DNA of 41,051 bases. Origin: Actinomycetota bacterium. Lineage in GTDB: Bacteria > Actinomycetota > Actinomycetes > Streptosporangiales > Streptosporangiaceae. The position numbers and the translations under genes are program-made. Numbering within the stretch: position 1 is the stretch's first letter; the number at the start of each line of letters is the position of its first letter. This document shows positions 1 to 8,625 of this stretch, in pieces. The notes beneath the pieces were generated by a model. It was given only the letters and a program-made list of their open reading frames with translations, was not told where the DNA came from and ran no database searches. The stretch lies in assembly GCA_019240215.1 (NCBI GenBank), contig JAFAYQ010000046.1, positions 1 to 41,051 of the forward strand, read 5' to 3'.

Positions 1-1
1 G

Positions 2-892
2 GCGCAGGTCGCGGTCGATCGGTTCGCCCATGACCTGGCCAGCCGTAACTTCAGCGCGACGACCTGCCGGATCCGCCGCCGCTACCTGGAGGAGTTCCTG
101 GCTCACGCCCAGCAGGGGGCGGGGGAGGCCCAGCTGACGGTGGCTGAGCTGATGGAACCGGAACGGGCCGACGCCTGGCTGGTGGCGGCGGCCGACGGCC
201 AGCTCCGCACCCGCAACACCCGCTACGGGCCGCAGGCGGCGGTGTCGGCCAACTCGATCCGGGTGCGGGTCGGCACCTACAACGCGTTCGCCCAGTTCCT
301 CGGCCTCGGTGACCGGCGCCACAGCCCGCCGCCGGCCCGCGGCTTCCACCTCACCCCGGGCGACACCGAGCGGCTGCTGCACGACCTGACCATCCGCCGC
401 CCGAGCGCGTCGAACCTTGCCACCACCTTGCGCACGGCGGCGGTGGCGGCGCTGGTGGCCGACACCGGCCAGGGCGTCCCCGAACTGGCCGCCCTCAAGG
501 TCAGCGACCTGCACCTCAATAACGGCGCCCGGGTGGACGTCGGCGGCGAGTCCTACCCGCTGACCGACGCCACCGTCCAGATCCTCAGCCGCTGGCTCAG
601 CGTCCGGGCCGAGATCGTCGCCGAACTGCAGGGCACCGACCCCGGTCACCTGTGGGTGCCGACCAAGCCCGGCCGTCCCCGTGGCGGCCAGCCGCCGATC
701 AAGCCCGGCCTCAACCGGGCCGCTGTCCGCACCCTTCACGCCGCCCACCGCACCCTGGTCAGCCAGCTGCTGGGGGCGCCGCTGCGCCCCGGCGCGCTGC
801 GCGACTTCGCCGCCGACGCGCTCGCCGGCCCGTCCGCGGCCGCCACCCCGGCCGGCCCGGACGCGGACGGCCGGCCCGCTCAGGACCGGTAG
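2..892 (+). CDS. Tyrosine recombinase-like protein, 5' end outside window
   Basis: The frame is open from base 2, so the start lies left of the window; an internal ATG at 140 is not the true start. The first visible stretch (RFAHDLASRNFSATTCRIRRRYLEEFL) reads like the SAM-like core-binding domain of phage-type integrases. The later part (AALVADTGQGVPELAALKVSDLHL) aligns by eye with the box I region of the catalytic domain, where active enzymes have TGLRxSEL; here the Arg is replaced. No HxxR box is visible, only LRPGALRDFAADAL near the end, and there is no catalytic Tyr. The tail is Ala/Pro rich. It is probably a DNA-binding, catalytically dead relative of a recombinase. Its stop overlaps the convergent peptidase gene by 13 bp. 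Family call is fair; inactivity is inferred from missing residues. Confidence 0.62.
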   Translation, partial: AQVAVDRFAHDLASRNFSATTCRIRRRYLEEFLAHAQQGAGEAQLTVAELMEPERADAWLVAAADGQLRTRNTRYGPQAAVSANSIRVRVGTYNAFAQFLGLGDRRHSPPPARGFHLTPGDTERLLHDLTIRRPSASNLATTLRTAAVAALVADTGQGVPELAALKVSDLHLNNGARVDVGGESYPLTDATVQILSRWLSVRAEIVAELQGTDPGHLWVPTKPGRPRGGQPPIKPGLNRAAVRTLHAAHRTLVSQLLGAPLRPGALRDFAADALAGPSAAATPAGPDADGRPAQDR

Positions 893-3039
893 TCGACGCC
901 GAGCTGGTCGAACAGGAACGTGTAGACGTCGGCCAGCTCGGACACCTGCTGGTCGAGCGAGCGGCCGAGGCCGTGCCCGCCCGCTTCGATCCGCAGCAGC
1001 ACCGGCTCGGCCGACGAGGTCGCGGCCTGCAGCCGGGCCGCCATCTTCTTGGCGTGGTAGGCGTCGACCCGGGGGTCGAACTCCCCGGCCGTGAGCAGCA
1101 CCGCTGGGTAGGCGGTGCCGTCCTTGACGTGGTGGTAGGGAGAGTAGGCGTACAGCGCCCGGAACTGGGCGGGATCCTCGACGGTGCCGTATTCGGTCAC
1201 GTTGAACGCCCCGTTGGGGTGCAGCTCGACCCGCAGCATGTCCAGCACCGGGACCATCGCCACCACCGCGCGGGCCAGGTCCGGGTGCTGGGTCACCATC
1301 GCTCCCATCAGCAGCCCGCCGTTGGAGCCACCCAGCAGCGCCAGCCGCGCGGAGCTGGTCAGCCCGCTGTCGATCAGGTGCCGCGCGCAGGCGGCGAAGT
1401 CGTCGAACACGTTCTGCTTGGCCGTCAGCCGCCCGGCGTGGTGCCAGGCCTGGCCGTATTCGCCGCCGCCGCGGATGTGGGCGATCGCCAGCACCCCGCC
1501 CTGCTCCAGCCACAGCAGGTCGCTGGGGGTGAACCGGGGGGTCAGCGTGAAGCCGTAACCGCCGTACCCGGTCAGCAGGACCGGGGCGTGACCGTCGCGG
1601 GGCAGACCGCGCGGGCTGATCAGGGTGATCGGGACCCTGGTGCCGTCGGGGGAGGTCGCGATCTGGCGGCTGACCTCGTAGCCGGAGAAGTCGAGCGGGC
1701 TGCTGGCCACCAGCGCGGTACGGCGCGGCGTCCCCGTGCCCGATACCTGCCACCATGACCGGGGCTCGGTGTAGCCCTCGGTCGTGTAGGCGATGTCGTC
1801 GCCGCCCAGCCGGACCACGGTGTCGATGGCGGCGCCCGCCTCGCCGGTGACCGCCCCGGCCGGATTGGCCCAGCCGGGGTCCTCGGTCAGGCTGTCCAGC
1901 CGGTATACGAGCAGGAACGGTGCGTGGCCGTCGATGACCTGCAGCCACAGCCAGGAGCCGGTGACGACCAGACCGCCGTCGTGGTTGGCCGCCCCGGCCG
2001 CCGATTCGATCGCCAGGTTCGGCTGCGGGATCACCACCGCCGCCTGGGCGACGGTGGCTCCCGGCCGCAGCGGCAGCCGCAGCACCGTCCCGCGCGCGGC
2101 GTCCCGGCGCGACAGCAGGTACAGCCCGTCCGGGCCGAACGTGGCGTAGCTGATCTGGTCCTCGACGTCGGCGACCAGCCACCAGTCCTGCGGCCCGGCC
2201 GACTGAGCGCGGACAAAGACCTGCCACTGGCCGCCGTCGCCCTGCTCGGCCCGGTCCATGACCCACCGGCCGTCGGGGGAGGCGTTGAGGAAGTTCTCGG
2301 CGATCCGGTCGTCGGCGAACCGGCCCGGCCGCTCGGGGCGGTCGCCGGCCAGCGTCTCGCCCAGCGGGTGGTACCAGACCTCCTGGTAGAAGCCCAGGTC
2401 ATCATCCGGGCGCTCACCGGGAGACGGGTAGCGGGTGTACCAGAAACCGGACGAATCGCCCGCCCAGGCCAGTGAGCCGCCGGCCGTCCCGCCGGTCACC
2501 CGGGGCACGGCGACCCCGGTCGGCTGCCCGGACGAGGTCTGGTAGACGTGCACGGTGCCGTCTTCGGTGCCGTGGGCGGACAGCGACACCGCCACCAGCT
2601 GGCCGTCGGGGGAGGGCTGGTACCAGTCGATCGTGGTCGCGCCGCTGTCGTCGATGACGTTCGGGTCGACCAGCACCCGCTCGCTGGCCAGGTCGTCCAG
2701 GCCGGCCAGCCCGACCAGGAACGGCTGCTGCCGGGGTGGCTGCTCCTTGAAGGCGAAATACCGCCCGCCCGCGGCCCGCAGATCGGAGTAGCGGGCCGAG
2801 TCGGCTCGCAGCAGCTGCGCGGCCCGCCGCCGGACCGCGTCATGACCGGGCAGATGCTCCAGGTAGTCGCGGGCCTGCCGGTCCTGGGCGGTCGTCCAGG
2901 ACCGGGCCGCCTCCGCGGCGGCGTCTTCCAGCCACCGGTAGTCCTCGGTGACCTCGACGCCGTGATAGGTGGTGCGCACCGGGATTTTGGGTGCCTGAGA
3001 TTGAAATGGCGAGCTTGAGGTAGGAGATGCCGATTTCAT
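880..3039 (-). CDS. Prolyl oligopeptidase, family S9A
   Basis: A 719-residue serine peptidase of the prolyl oligopeptidase family, which cleaves short peptides after proline. An N-terminal segment (VRTTYHGVEVTEDYRWLED) and a beta-propeller region of roughly residues 70-430 precede the alpha/beta-hydrolase domain. The catalytic triad is readable: Ser572 in GGSNGGLL, Asp655 in GEFDPRVDAYHAKK, and His689 in GGHGLG. The length is normal for the family. There is no signal peptide, so a cytoplasmic enzyme is expected. The ATG at 3039 is preceded by GGAGG about five bases upstream, which supports this start. The gene stands alone; its 3' end overlaps the recombinase-like gene by 13 bp, tail to tail. 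Family call is secure; the natural substrate cannot be told. Confidence 0.95.
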   Translation of the reverse strand: MKSASPTSSSPFQSQAPKIPVRTTYHGVEVTEDYRWLEDAAAEAARSWTTAQDRQARDYLEHLPGHDAVRRRAAQLLRADSARYSDLRAAGGRYFAFKEQPPRQQPFLVGLAGLDDLASERVLVDPNVIDDSGATTIDWYQPSPDGQLVAVSLSAHGTEDGTVHVYQTSSGQPTGVAVPRVTGGTAGGSLAWAGDSSGFWYTRYPSPGERPDDDLGFYQEVWYHPLGETLAGDRPERPGRFADDRIAENFLNASPDGRWVMDRAEQGDGGQWQVFVRAQSAGPQDWWLVADVEDQISYATFGPDGLYLLSRRDAARGTVLRLPLRPGATVAQAAVVIPQPNLAIESAAGAANHDGGLVVTGSWLWLQVIDGHAPFLLVYRLDSLTEDPGWANPAGAVTGEAGAAIDTVVRLGGDDIAYTTEGYTEPRSWWQVSGTGTPRRTALVASSPLDFSGYEVSRQIATSPDGTRVPITLISPRGLPRDGHAPVLLTGYGGYGFTLTPRFTPSDLLWLEQGGVLAIAHIRGGGEYGQAWHHAGRLTAKQNVFDDFAACARHLIDSGLTSSARLALLGGSNGGLLMGAMVTQHPDLARAVVAMVPVLDMLRVELHPNGAFNVTEYGTVEDPAQFRALYAYSPYHHVKDGTAYPAVLLTAGEFDPRVDAYHAKKMAARLQAATSSAEPVLLRIEAGGHGLGRSLDQQVSELADVYTFLFDQLGVDYRS

Positions 3040-3069
3040 CGCGCCTCCGCTCGGCGAGAGGGCTTAGCC

Positions 3070-3240
3070 ATGCACAAGGGACAGACGCGCTGGACCCGGC
3101 TTGCTGACGAGCTGGGCCAGCGGCGGGACATTGAGCGGGCTCGCCGGCGAGCCGGGCCAGAAGAAGACCAGCCGGGTCCGCTGCCGGACCCCGAGCCGGC
3201 CCGGCGCCGGACGACGCGGCGGCGGCGCCGCGGCCGCTGA
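3070..3240 (+). CDS. Possible small basic protein
   Basis: An ATG at 3070 opens a 56-residue frame beginning MHKGQTRWTRLADELGQ and ending in an Arg-rich tail. A weak GAGAGG lies about eight bases before the ATG. It sits between the divergent peptidase (start 3039) and the methyltransferase (start 3390) and reads rightward. The first 30 residues look like a charged helix, but I recognise no family. In DNA this GC-rich, Arg-rich frames also arise by chance, so the call is tentative. Confidence 0.25.
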   Translation: MHKGQTRWTRLADELGQRRDIERARRRAGPEEDQPGPLPDPEPARRRTTRRRRRGR

Positions 3241-3389
3241 CCGGTCGGCTGGGTGCTGCTGATGCCCACAGCACCCAGCATCGAGCTTCGCGGCCCGTAG
3301 TGCACGGCATTAAAGCCGTCCACTTCAGTCCTCATCCCGGAGTTTGAGACGGTTCTGCCGTATGGCGAGACAGCTGATAGCGTCGGGGC

Positions 3390-4199
3390 ATGTCCTCCGA
3401 CGCCGTCTACACCCACGGGCACGCGGAAACCGTGCTGCGTTCGCACCGAACCCGGACCGCCGAGAATTCCGCCGCCTACCTGCTCCCGCGGCTGCGGCCC
3501 GGCCTGGAGCTGCTCGACATCGGCAGCGGACCGGGGACGATCACCGTCGACCTGGCCGAGCGGGTCGCCCCCGGGCGGGTCACCGCGGTCGAGGTGAGCG
3601 AGGCGGCCCTGGCCATCACCCGCGCCGAGGTCGAGCGGCGCGGCGGCCAGAACGTGAGCCTGGCCGTCGGCGACGTCCACCATCTGCAGTTTCCTTCCGG
3701 CTCGTTCGACGTCGTGCACGCCCATCAGGTGCTGCAGCACGTGGCCGACCCGGTGGCGGCGCTGCGCGAGATGATGCGGGTCTGCCGCCCGGGGGGCGTG
3801 GTGGCGGTCCGCGACGGCGACTACCACGCCTTCACCTGGTACCCGGCCCTGCCCGGGCTCGACCGCTGGCAGCAGCTGTACCAGGCGGCCGCCCGCGCCA
3901 ACGGCGGCGAGCCCGACGCCGGGCGGCACCTGCTGGCCTGGGCCCACGCGGCCGGCGCGGAGAACGTCACCGCCTCGGCAACGGCCTGGTGCTACGCCGA
4001 CCCGCAGTCCCGCCAGGAGTGGGGCGGCATGTGGGCCGACCGGATCACCGGGTCGGCCATCACCAGCCAGCTGCTGGACAGCGGCCTGGCCTCCCGCGAC
4101 GAGCTCGAGGCGATCGCCGGCAGCTGGCGGGAGTGGGCCGCCCACCCCGACGGCTGGATCAGCATCCTGCACGGAGAGCTGCTGATCGTCCCCGCCTGA
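3390..4199 (+). CDS. Class I SAM-dependent methyltransferase
   Basis: A 269-residue methyltransferase of the UbiE/COQ5-like group. The SAM-binding motif I is LLDIGSGPGTITVDLA (about residues 40-55), followed by an acidic strand end (VTAVEVSE) that contacts the ribose, the adenine-side motif VGDVHHLQFP, and the post-motif SFDVVHAHQVLQHV. The C-terminal cap carries DGDYHAFTWYP and many aromatic residues, typical of small-molecule rather than nucleic-acid methylation. The substrate is unknown. The ATG at 3390 is the first in-frame start and has only a weak purine stretch before it. It converges on the P450 gene with a 14-base gap, so it may or may not act on the same metabolite. Confidence 0.9.
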   Translation: MSSDAVYTHGHAETVLRSHRTRTAENSAAYLLPRLRPGLELLDIGSGPGTITVDLAERVAPGRVTAVEVSEAALAITRAEVERRGGQNVSLAVGDVHHLQFPSGSFDVVHAHQVLQHVADPVAALREMMRVCRPGGVVAVRDGDYHAFTWYPALPGLDRWQQLYQAAARANGGEPDAGRHLLAWAHAAGAENVTASATAWCYADPQSRQEWGGMWADRITGSAITSQLLDSGLASRDELEAIAGSWREWAAHPDGWISILHGELLIVPA

Positions 4200-4213
4200 G
4201 CCGCCCGGCCCGG

Positions 4214-5386
4214 TCAGCCGAGCCGGACCGGCAGGGACTCCAGGCCGTTCATGAGGCTGACCGGGCGCCAGCGCAGCTCCGCCCGGGGCACCGCCAGCGT
4301 CAGGTCCGGGAACCGGGCCAGCAGCGCCCCCAGGGCGACCTCGGCTTCCATCCGGGCCAGGGGCGCGCCCAGGCAGTGGTGCACGCCGTGGCCGAACGCC
4401 AGGTGGCCGCTGGTGTCGCGGCCGAGGTCGAGCCGCCCCGGGTCCGGGTACTGGGCCGGATCCCAGTCGGCGGCGGCGATGGCCGGGAGCACCCACTCCC
4501 CGGCCGGGATCAGCACGCCCCCGATCGTCACGTCCTCGGTGGTGAACCGGTCGTTGGCGTGGTTCACCGGGCTGGTGAACCGGAGCAGTTCCTCGACCGC
4601 GGCCGGGAGCAGGCCCGGGTCCTGGCGCAGCCGGGCGGCCTGCTCAGGGTGGTTGAGCAGCGCCAAGGTTCCGGACGCGATCAGGTTCACGGTCGTGTCG
4701 AAACCGGCCATGACCAGCAGGTACAAGGTGGCCAGAAGTTCGGCCGGGGTCAGCTCGCCCACCGCCACCAGCGCCGACACCAGATCCTCACCGGGCGCCG
4801 CCCGCCGGGCGGCGGCCAGCTCGGCGAAGTAGCCGGCCAGCTCCCGCTCGACCCGGTCGTGCTCGGCCCGGTCGTCGTAGGCCATCACGGTGGCCCGCAT
4901 CCAGTCCCGGTCGGTGGCCGGGATGCCGAGCAGCTCGCAGATCACCGCGACCGGCAGCGGCCGGGCGTACCGGTCCAGCAGGTCGGCGACGTCACCGCCG
5001 GCCGCCAGCTCATCGAGCAGGCCCGCGGCGATGTCCTCGGCCCGCGGCCGCAGCGCCGCCCGGCGCGGCGTGAACTCCTTCTGCACCACCCGCCGCAGCC
5101 GGGTGTGATCGGGCGGGTCGGCGTGCAGCATGTGGTCGCTGACCCCGGTCGCCTCGCTCGGCCGGGTGCGGCCGCCGCCCGGCCAGCGGCGGACGTCCTT
5201 GGCCAGCCGCGGATCGGTCAGCACCGCCCGCACGTCCTGGTAGCGGGTGACGAACCAGGCCCGCCCGTAGCTGAGTGTCCACACCGGCGCGACCGGCTGG
5301 GTGGCGCGCAGCCGGGCGAAGAACCCGAGCGGGTCCTGGTAGTACTCATCCTGGTCGGCGGAAACCAGCGGGGCCGGGTCGGTCAC
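4214..5386 (-). CDS. Cytochrome P450 (bacterial class I type)
   Basis: A soluble 390-residue P450. The I-helix oxygen-binding motif AGFDTT is at residues 227-232, the K-helix ExxR at 266-269, and the haem loop FGHGVHHCLGAPLAR has the thiolate ligand at Cys338. DHMLHADPPDHTRLRR is the usual C-helix haem-propionate region. All key residues are present, so it should be an active monooxygenase needing a ferredoxin and reductase, neither of which is in this window. It looks like the CYP105/107-type actinomycete enzymes, but the substrate cannot be read. The start is GTG, ten bases after the stop of the NUDIX gene, so the two are probably cotranscribed leftward. Confidence 0.95.
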   Translation of the reverse strand: MTDPAPLVSADQDEYYQDPLGFFARLRATQPVAPVWTLSYGRAWFVTRYQDVRAVLTDPRLAKDVRRWPGGGRTRPSEATGVSDHMLHADPPDHTRLRRVVQKEFTPRRAALRPRAEDIAAGLLDELAAGGDVADLLDRYARPLPVAVICELLGIPATDRDWMRATVMAYDDRAEHDRVERELAGYFAELAAARRAAPGEDLVSALVAVGELTPAELLATLYLLVMAGFDTTVNLIASGTLALLNHPEQAARLRQDPGLLPAAVEELLRFTSPVNHANDRFTTEDVTIGGVLIPAGEWVLPAIAAADWDPAQYPDPGRLDLGRDTSGHLAFGHGVHHCLGAPLARMEAEVALGALLARFPDLTLAVPRAELRWRPVSLMNGLESLPVRLG

Positions 5387-5396
5387 GGCCCCGACG

Positions 5397-6101
5397 TTAA
5401 CGGGCGGCCGTCCGCGCCGTCATCGCATTTTCGGGCGGCTCGGGGGCCAGCGGGCCGCTGAGCACCGACCACTGCAGCAGCATGATCGTCTTCCCGTCGG
5501 CGATGCGGCCGTCGCCGATCATGGCCAGCGCGTCGCCGACCGGCAGCTCCAGGATCTCAATGTCCTCGCCTTCGTCGGGGACCCCGCCGCGATCGCCGGT
5601 CCGGTCGGCGGGGGAGTAGGGGGCGGCGTAGAAGTGGAGCCGCTCGGTGACCGACCCCGGGCTCATGTAGACGTCGAAGACGTGGGTGAGCGGCCCGACG
5701 CCGACCCCGAGTTCCTCGGCCGTCTCGCGGCGGATGGCGGTTTCCGGATCGTCGTCGTCCAGCAGGCCGGCCGCGGTCTCGATGAGCATGCCGTCGGGGT
5801 GGTCGTTGACGTAGGCGGGGTAGCGGAACTGCCGGGTCAGCAGCACCGTGCGGCGCCCGGGGTCGTAGAGCAGGATGGTGGCGCCGTTGCCGCGATCATA
5901 GGTTTCACGTTGCTGCGTGGTCCAGCTGCCGTCGCCGCGGCGGTAGTCGAACGTGGTGCGGCGCAGCACGTGCCAGCCCGCCGAGGTCAGCTCGACGTCG
6001 CGCACGACCACGTCGGGGTTGCGATCCAGGTCCCGGCCCACCTGGTCCAGTCCGATCCGTCCCCGGTGGTCGGGGCTGTCGATGCCGGGTATGGGGGCCA
6101 T
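5397..6101 (-). CDS. NUDIX hydrolase, NudK-like (GDP-mannose/ADP-ribose type)
   Basis: A 234-residue NUDIX enzyme starting at MAPIPGIDSPDH. The Nudix helix is GLLDDDDPETAIRRETAEELGV (about residues 112-133) with the REXXEE metal-binding core intact. The stretch ETAAGLLDDDDPE closely resembles E. coli NudK, which hydrolyses GDP-mannose, and is longer than the strict Nudix spacing, as in that group. The following VYMSPGSVTERLHFYAA is the usual sugar-nucleotide pyrophosphatase segment. A longer in-frame extension exists upstream, but this ATG gives the family-normal N-terminus and leaves room for the divergent DeoR promoter. It is first in an operon with the P450 ten bases downstream. Confidence 0.88.
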   Translation of the reverse strand: MAPIPGIDSPDHRGRIGLDQVGRDLDRNPDVVVRDVELTSAGWHVLRRTTFDYRRGDGSWTTQQRETYDRGNGATILLYDPGRRTVLLTRQFRYPAYVNDHPDGMLIETAAGLLDDDDPETAIRRETAEELGVGVGPLTHVFDVYMSPGSVTERLHFYAAPYSPADRTGDRGGVPDEGEDIEILELPVGDALAMIGDGRIADGKTIMLLQWSVLSGPLAPEPPENAMTARTAAR

Positions 6102-6116
6102 GCCCGCTAGACTACA

Positions 6117-6130
6117 TGCATGATCGTGCA
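6117..6130. promoter_or_regulatory. Imperfect palindrome between NUDIX and DeoR genes
   Basis: The sequence TGCATGATCGTGCA is symmetric at 12 of 14 positions. It lies 15 bases upstream of the NUDIX start and 19 bases upstream of the preferred DeoR start, in a very short divergent spacer. That is a natural place for an autoregulatory DeoR operator controlling both directions. Symmetry is seen; the role is inferred. Confidence 0.4.
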
Positions 6131-6149
6131 CGAGCGTGAAGGAGTGCGC

Positions 6150-6920
6150 ATGCTGGCTGCTGAGCGCCGCGACCTGCTGCTGGCCCGGCTCCGCGCCGAC
6201 GGCAAGCTGGTCGCCAAGGACCTGGCCGCCGAGCTCGGCCTGTCCGAGGACAGCATCCGCCGTGACCTGCGGGAGCTGGCGGCGGCCGGTTTGTGCCAGA
6301 AGGTGTACGGGGGAGCGGTGCCGGTCTCGCCGGCGCTGGGCGACTACGGGGCCCGGCGGTCGATCGAGCCGGACAGCAAGCGGGCGGTGGCGGCCTGCGC
6401 GGCCACCTTGATCCAGCCGGGCAGCGCCGCGATCCTCGACGGCGGCACCACCACGCTGGCGGTGACCCGGGCGCTGCCCGCCAGCCTGGAGTGCACGGTG
6501 ATCACCCACAGCCCGACGATCGCCAGCGCGCTGCTGGACCACCCCGGGGTGGAGATCATCCTGATCGGCGGCCGGGTGTTCAGGCACTCGGCCGTCACCT
6601 GCGGGGCCGCCGCCGCCGAAGCGGCCGCGGCCTACTCGGCCGACGTGTTCCTGCTCGGCGTCACCGGCGTCCACCCGGTCCACGGCCTGACCACCGGGGA
6701 CGCCGACGAAGCGGCCATGAAGCGGGCGCTGGCCCGCCGGGCCGCCGAGACCTACGTGCTCGCCAGCACCGAAAAGCTCGGCACCGCCTCCCGGTACCAG
6801 GTCCTGCCACTGGGTGACGTGGCCGGGGTCGTCACCGACGGCCGCGACCACGAGGTGGCGGGCCAGCTCCGCGAGCACGGGGTGACGGTGCTCAGCCCGG
6901 CCAGGCACCAGGGGAGCTGA
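6150..6920 (+). CDS. DeoR-family transcriptional regulator
   Basis: A 256-residue DeoR-type repressor. The N-terminal helix-turn-helix (AKDLAAELGLSEDSIRRDLREL, about residues 22-43) is followed by the family linker GLCQKVYGGAV and a sugar-phosphate isomerase-like ligand domain with LDGGTTTLAV and THSPTIASALLDHPGVEIILIGG. Such regulators respond to phosphorylated sugars or nucleosides. An ATG at 6120 would add ten residues, but GAAGGAG sits six bases before the ATG at 6150, which makes MLAAERRDLL the likelier start. It is divergent from the NUDIX-P450 operon across a tiny spacer with a palindrome, suggesting it controls that operon. Confidence 0.9.
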   Translation: MLAAERRDLLLARLRADGKLVAKDLAAELGLSEDSIRRDLRELAAAGLCQKVYGGAVPVSPALGDYGARRSIEPDSKRAVAACAATLIQPGSAAILDGGTTTLAVTRALPASLECTVITHSPTIASALLDHPGVEIILIGGRVFRHSAVTCGAAAAEAAAAYSADVFLLGVTGVHPVHGLTTGDADEAAMKRALARRAAETYVLASTEKLGTASRYQVLPLGDVAGVVTDGRDHEVAGQLREHGVTVLSPARHQGS

Positions 6921-6930
6921 CCTGGCCGAG

Positions 6931-6975
6931 GCACCCCTGACCGGCCGGAGGGATCGGTCGACCGGTCAGGGGTGC
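6931..6975. terminator. Strong hairpin between convergent genes
   Basis: A perfect 14-bp inverted repeat, GCACCCCTGACCGG and its complement, closes a 17-base loop. It lies ten bases past the DeoR stop and ten bases past the stop of the convergent TIGR03118 gene. There is no long T run, as is common in actinomycetes; CCCTTTAG follows on the right. It probably terminates transcription from both sides. Confidence 0.75.
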
Positions 6976-6985
6976 GGCCCTTTAG

Positions 6986-8055
6986 TTAAGGACGGAGGAC
7001 ACCGAGCAGACCATCCGCCTCGTCGTTGATGCCGGCCGTGAACCAGACCGCGCCGGTGCCGCGGTCGACGACGTGACCGGTGGCGTAGCGGGCGAAACCG
7101 TGCCCGGGCCGGGCGAAGACGTTGATCCGGCCGTCGCCGAAGTTGCCGATCAGCAGCGACCCGGCCGCCGCCCCCCAGCTGCGGGGCGCGATAGCCAGGC
7201 CCCAGGGGGCATTGAGCGCACCGCCGGTGGCGACGCGGGCGATCAGCCGCCCGCTGGTGGTGTACTCGTCGACCGCCCCGATGCCGGCGCCGACGCCCTC
7301 CTTGTGGGTGGCCGGGTCAGGCCGGTCGTAGGTGACGAACACCCGCCCGCCCAGGGCCTGGGCGTTGAACGGCACGTACCCGGGTCGCGGAACTGCCAGG
7401 CCGCCAGCTTGACCGGGTGGAACGCGGAGTCGAAGACGTCGACGGCGCCCTGGGCGAAGTTGGCCGCGAACAGCTCGTCGCTGCGCCCGGCCCGGGCGAC
7501 CGCCAGCCCGGTGTACCCGGCGCCGGTGACCGTCGCCCCGTCCTGGGCGTTGCCGATGAGCGGGTCGGCCGTGGGGCTCCACGCCTCCAGGTGCCCGTCC
7601 AGGGTGGCCCAGATGAACGCGGCCGGGGCGCTGCCCTGGCTGCTGCTGACCACGAAGCCGGTCCCTGGGTTGGCCACCAGCCCGCTCGGCCCGGCCACCG
7701 ACCCCGGCAGCGTGACCCGGACGGCGCCGGACTTGGTCACGGCCGACGAGCCGGGGGACAGTGAGTAGACGGTGGAGCTGTCGGTGCCCCGGTTGGCCAC
7801 CCACAATGGTGAGGTCGAGGTCAGCGCGGCGCCCCACGGGTTCTTCAGGTCCGGGTCGGTCAGCCCGGCCAACCCGGGTACGTCGGAGGCCAGGTTGACC
7901 TGCCGGAGGGTCAGGTTGCCGCGATCGCGCGCGGCCGCTGCCCGGGGCGGGGCGTGGCCGGTGCTGGCGAACGCCGTCGCGGGCGCGGCCAGCAGCAGGG
8001 CCGCGGCCCCGGTGACGGCGGCGATCGCGGAACCAGGCCGGTGAATCCGGTGCAC
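6986..8055 (-). pseudogene. Secreted TIGR03118-family protein, frameshifted
   Basis: A GTG at 8055 follows AGGAGG with a seven-base spacer and opens with a clear Sec signal (AIAAVTGAAALLLAAPATAFA), so the product would be exported. The body (VNLASDVPGLAGLTDPDLKNPWG, then VANRGTDSSTVYS) is the TIGR03118 family, a beta-propeller-like protein of unknown function. The frame breaks near 7376-7390: after QFRDP the continuation GYVPFNAQALGGRVFVTYD is in another frame and runs to LNAPWGLAIAP and the stop at 6986. Family members usually have a few more residues between DP and GY, so a small deletion of about 13 bases would explain the break. Either a real pseudogene or a sequence error. The alternative is two truncated products. 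Confidence 0.75.
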
Positions 8056-8177
8056 GGTGAATCCTCCTGGGGAAAGTTGGCGGGAGTGCCCCCCAACCCA
8101 CCAGTTCGCGATCAACAGCTGGACGACGCTTCATTGACGACTGAGCCGACCCGGACCCTCCTGATACCCAGCTTTAC

Positions 8178-8191
8178 ATAATGCGCATTAT
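8178..8191. promoter_or_regulatory. Perfect 14-bp palindrome, probable operator
   Basis: ATAATGCGCATTAT is a perfect dyad, strikingly AT-rich for this genome. It lies 123 bases upstream of the TIGR03118 start and about 490 bases upstream of the GGDEF/EAL gene. This size and symmetry suit a dimeric repressor. No adjacent regulator gene explains it. Confidence 0.45.
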
Positions 8192-8594
8192 CGGCGCACG
8201 GGAGGATGCGGCCAGAAGGGGTTCAGGAATCGTTGCCCGGTGCGACTCAAAGCCAGAGGCCACTGCCGGCCTGGGGGCGGCGGCCGCCGCCTGGGCGCCC
8301 TGGAAATGACACGCCGGCCAATGCCGGTAGCGACGAGACTTGGTTCTGCGGCGTATACCCGGTTCCTCACCGCGGCCAGAATGGGCCCCTGGGTAAATGC
8401 CGGGAATATCTGGGAGTTTGGCCGAGATCGTTGCTTATATTCCTGCCCCGGAAGCGCTGGTCAGGCGCGGCGGCGAGGTTACGGCGGCCGGCGGGCGGCG
8501 GGATCCTCCACCCGAATTGGCAGCGCACAAGCAGCAAAAGAGTTATTTCAGCCACAATCGGTACACAAGATTGAGGCCTGATCGCTCCGGGTGC

Positions 8595-8625
8595 TTGCAC
8601 TGAGTTAAAGGCGGAACAATACAAT
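8595..8625 (+). promoter_or_regulatory. Promoter candidate for GGDEF/EAL gene
   Basis: TTGCAC (8595-8600) and TACAAT (8620-8625) resemble the -35 and -10 boxes of a vegetative promoter, spaced 19 bases; AATACA two bases earlier gives the ideal 17. Transcription would begin about 45 bases before the GTG at 8678. Seen by eye only. Confidence 0.4.

Noticed and set aside
3344..5461. A 705-codon rightward frame across the methyltransferase and P450 genes
   Set aside because: It crosses two real genes in wrong frames and has no domain of its own.
6102..6908. A longer N-terminal extension of the NUDIX frame
   Set aside because: It runs antisense through the whole DeoR gene and has shadow-type composition; the ATG at 6101 gives the family-normal protein.
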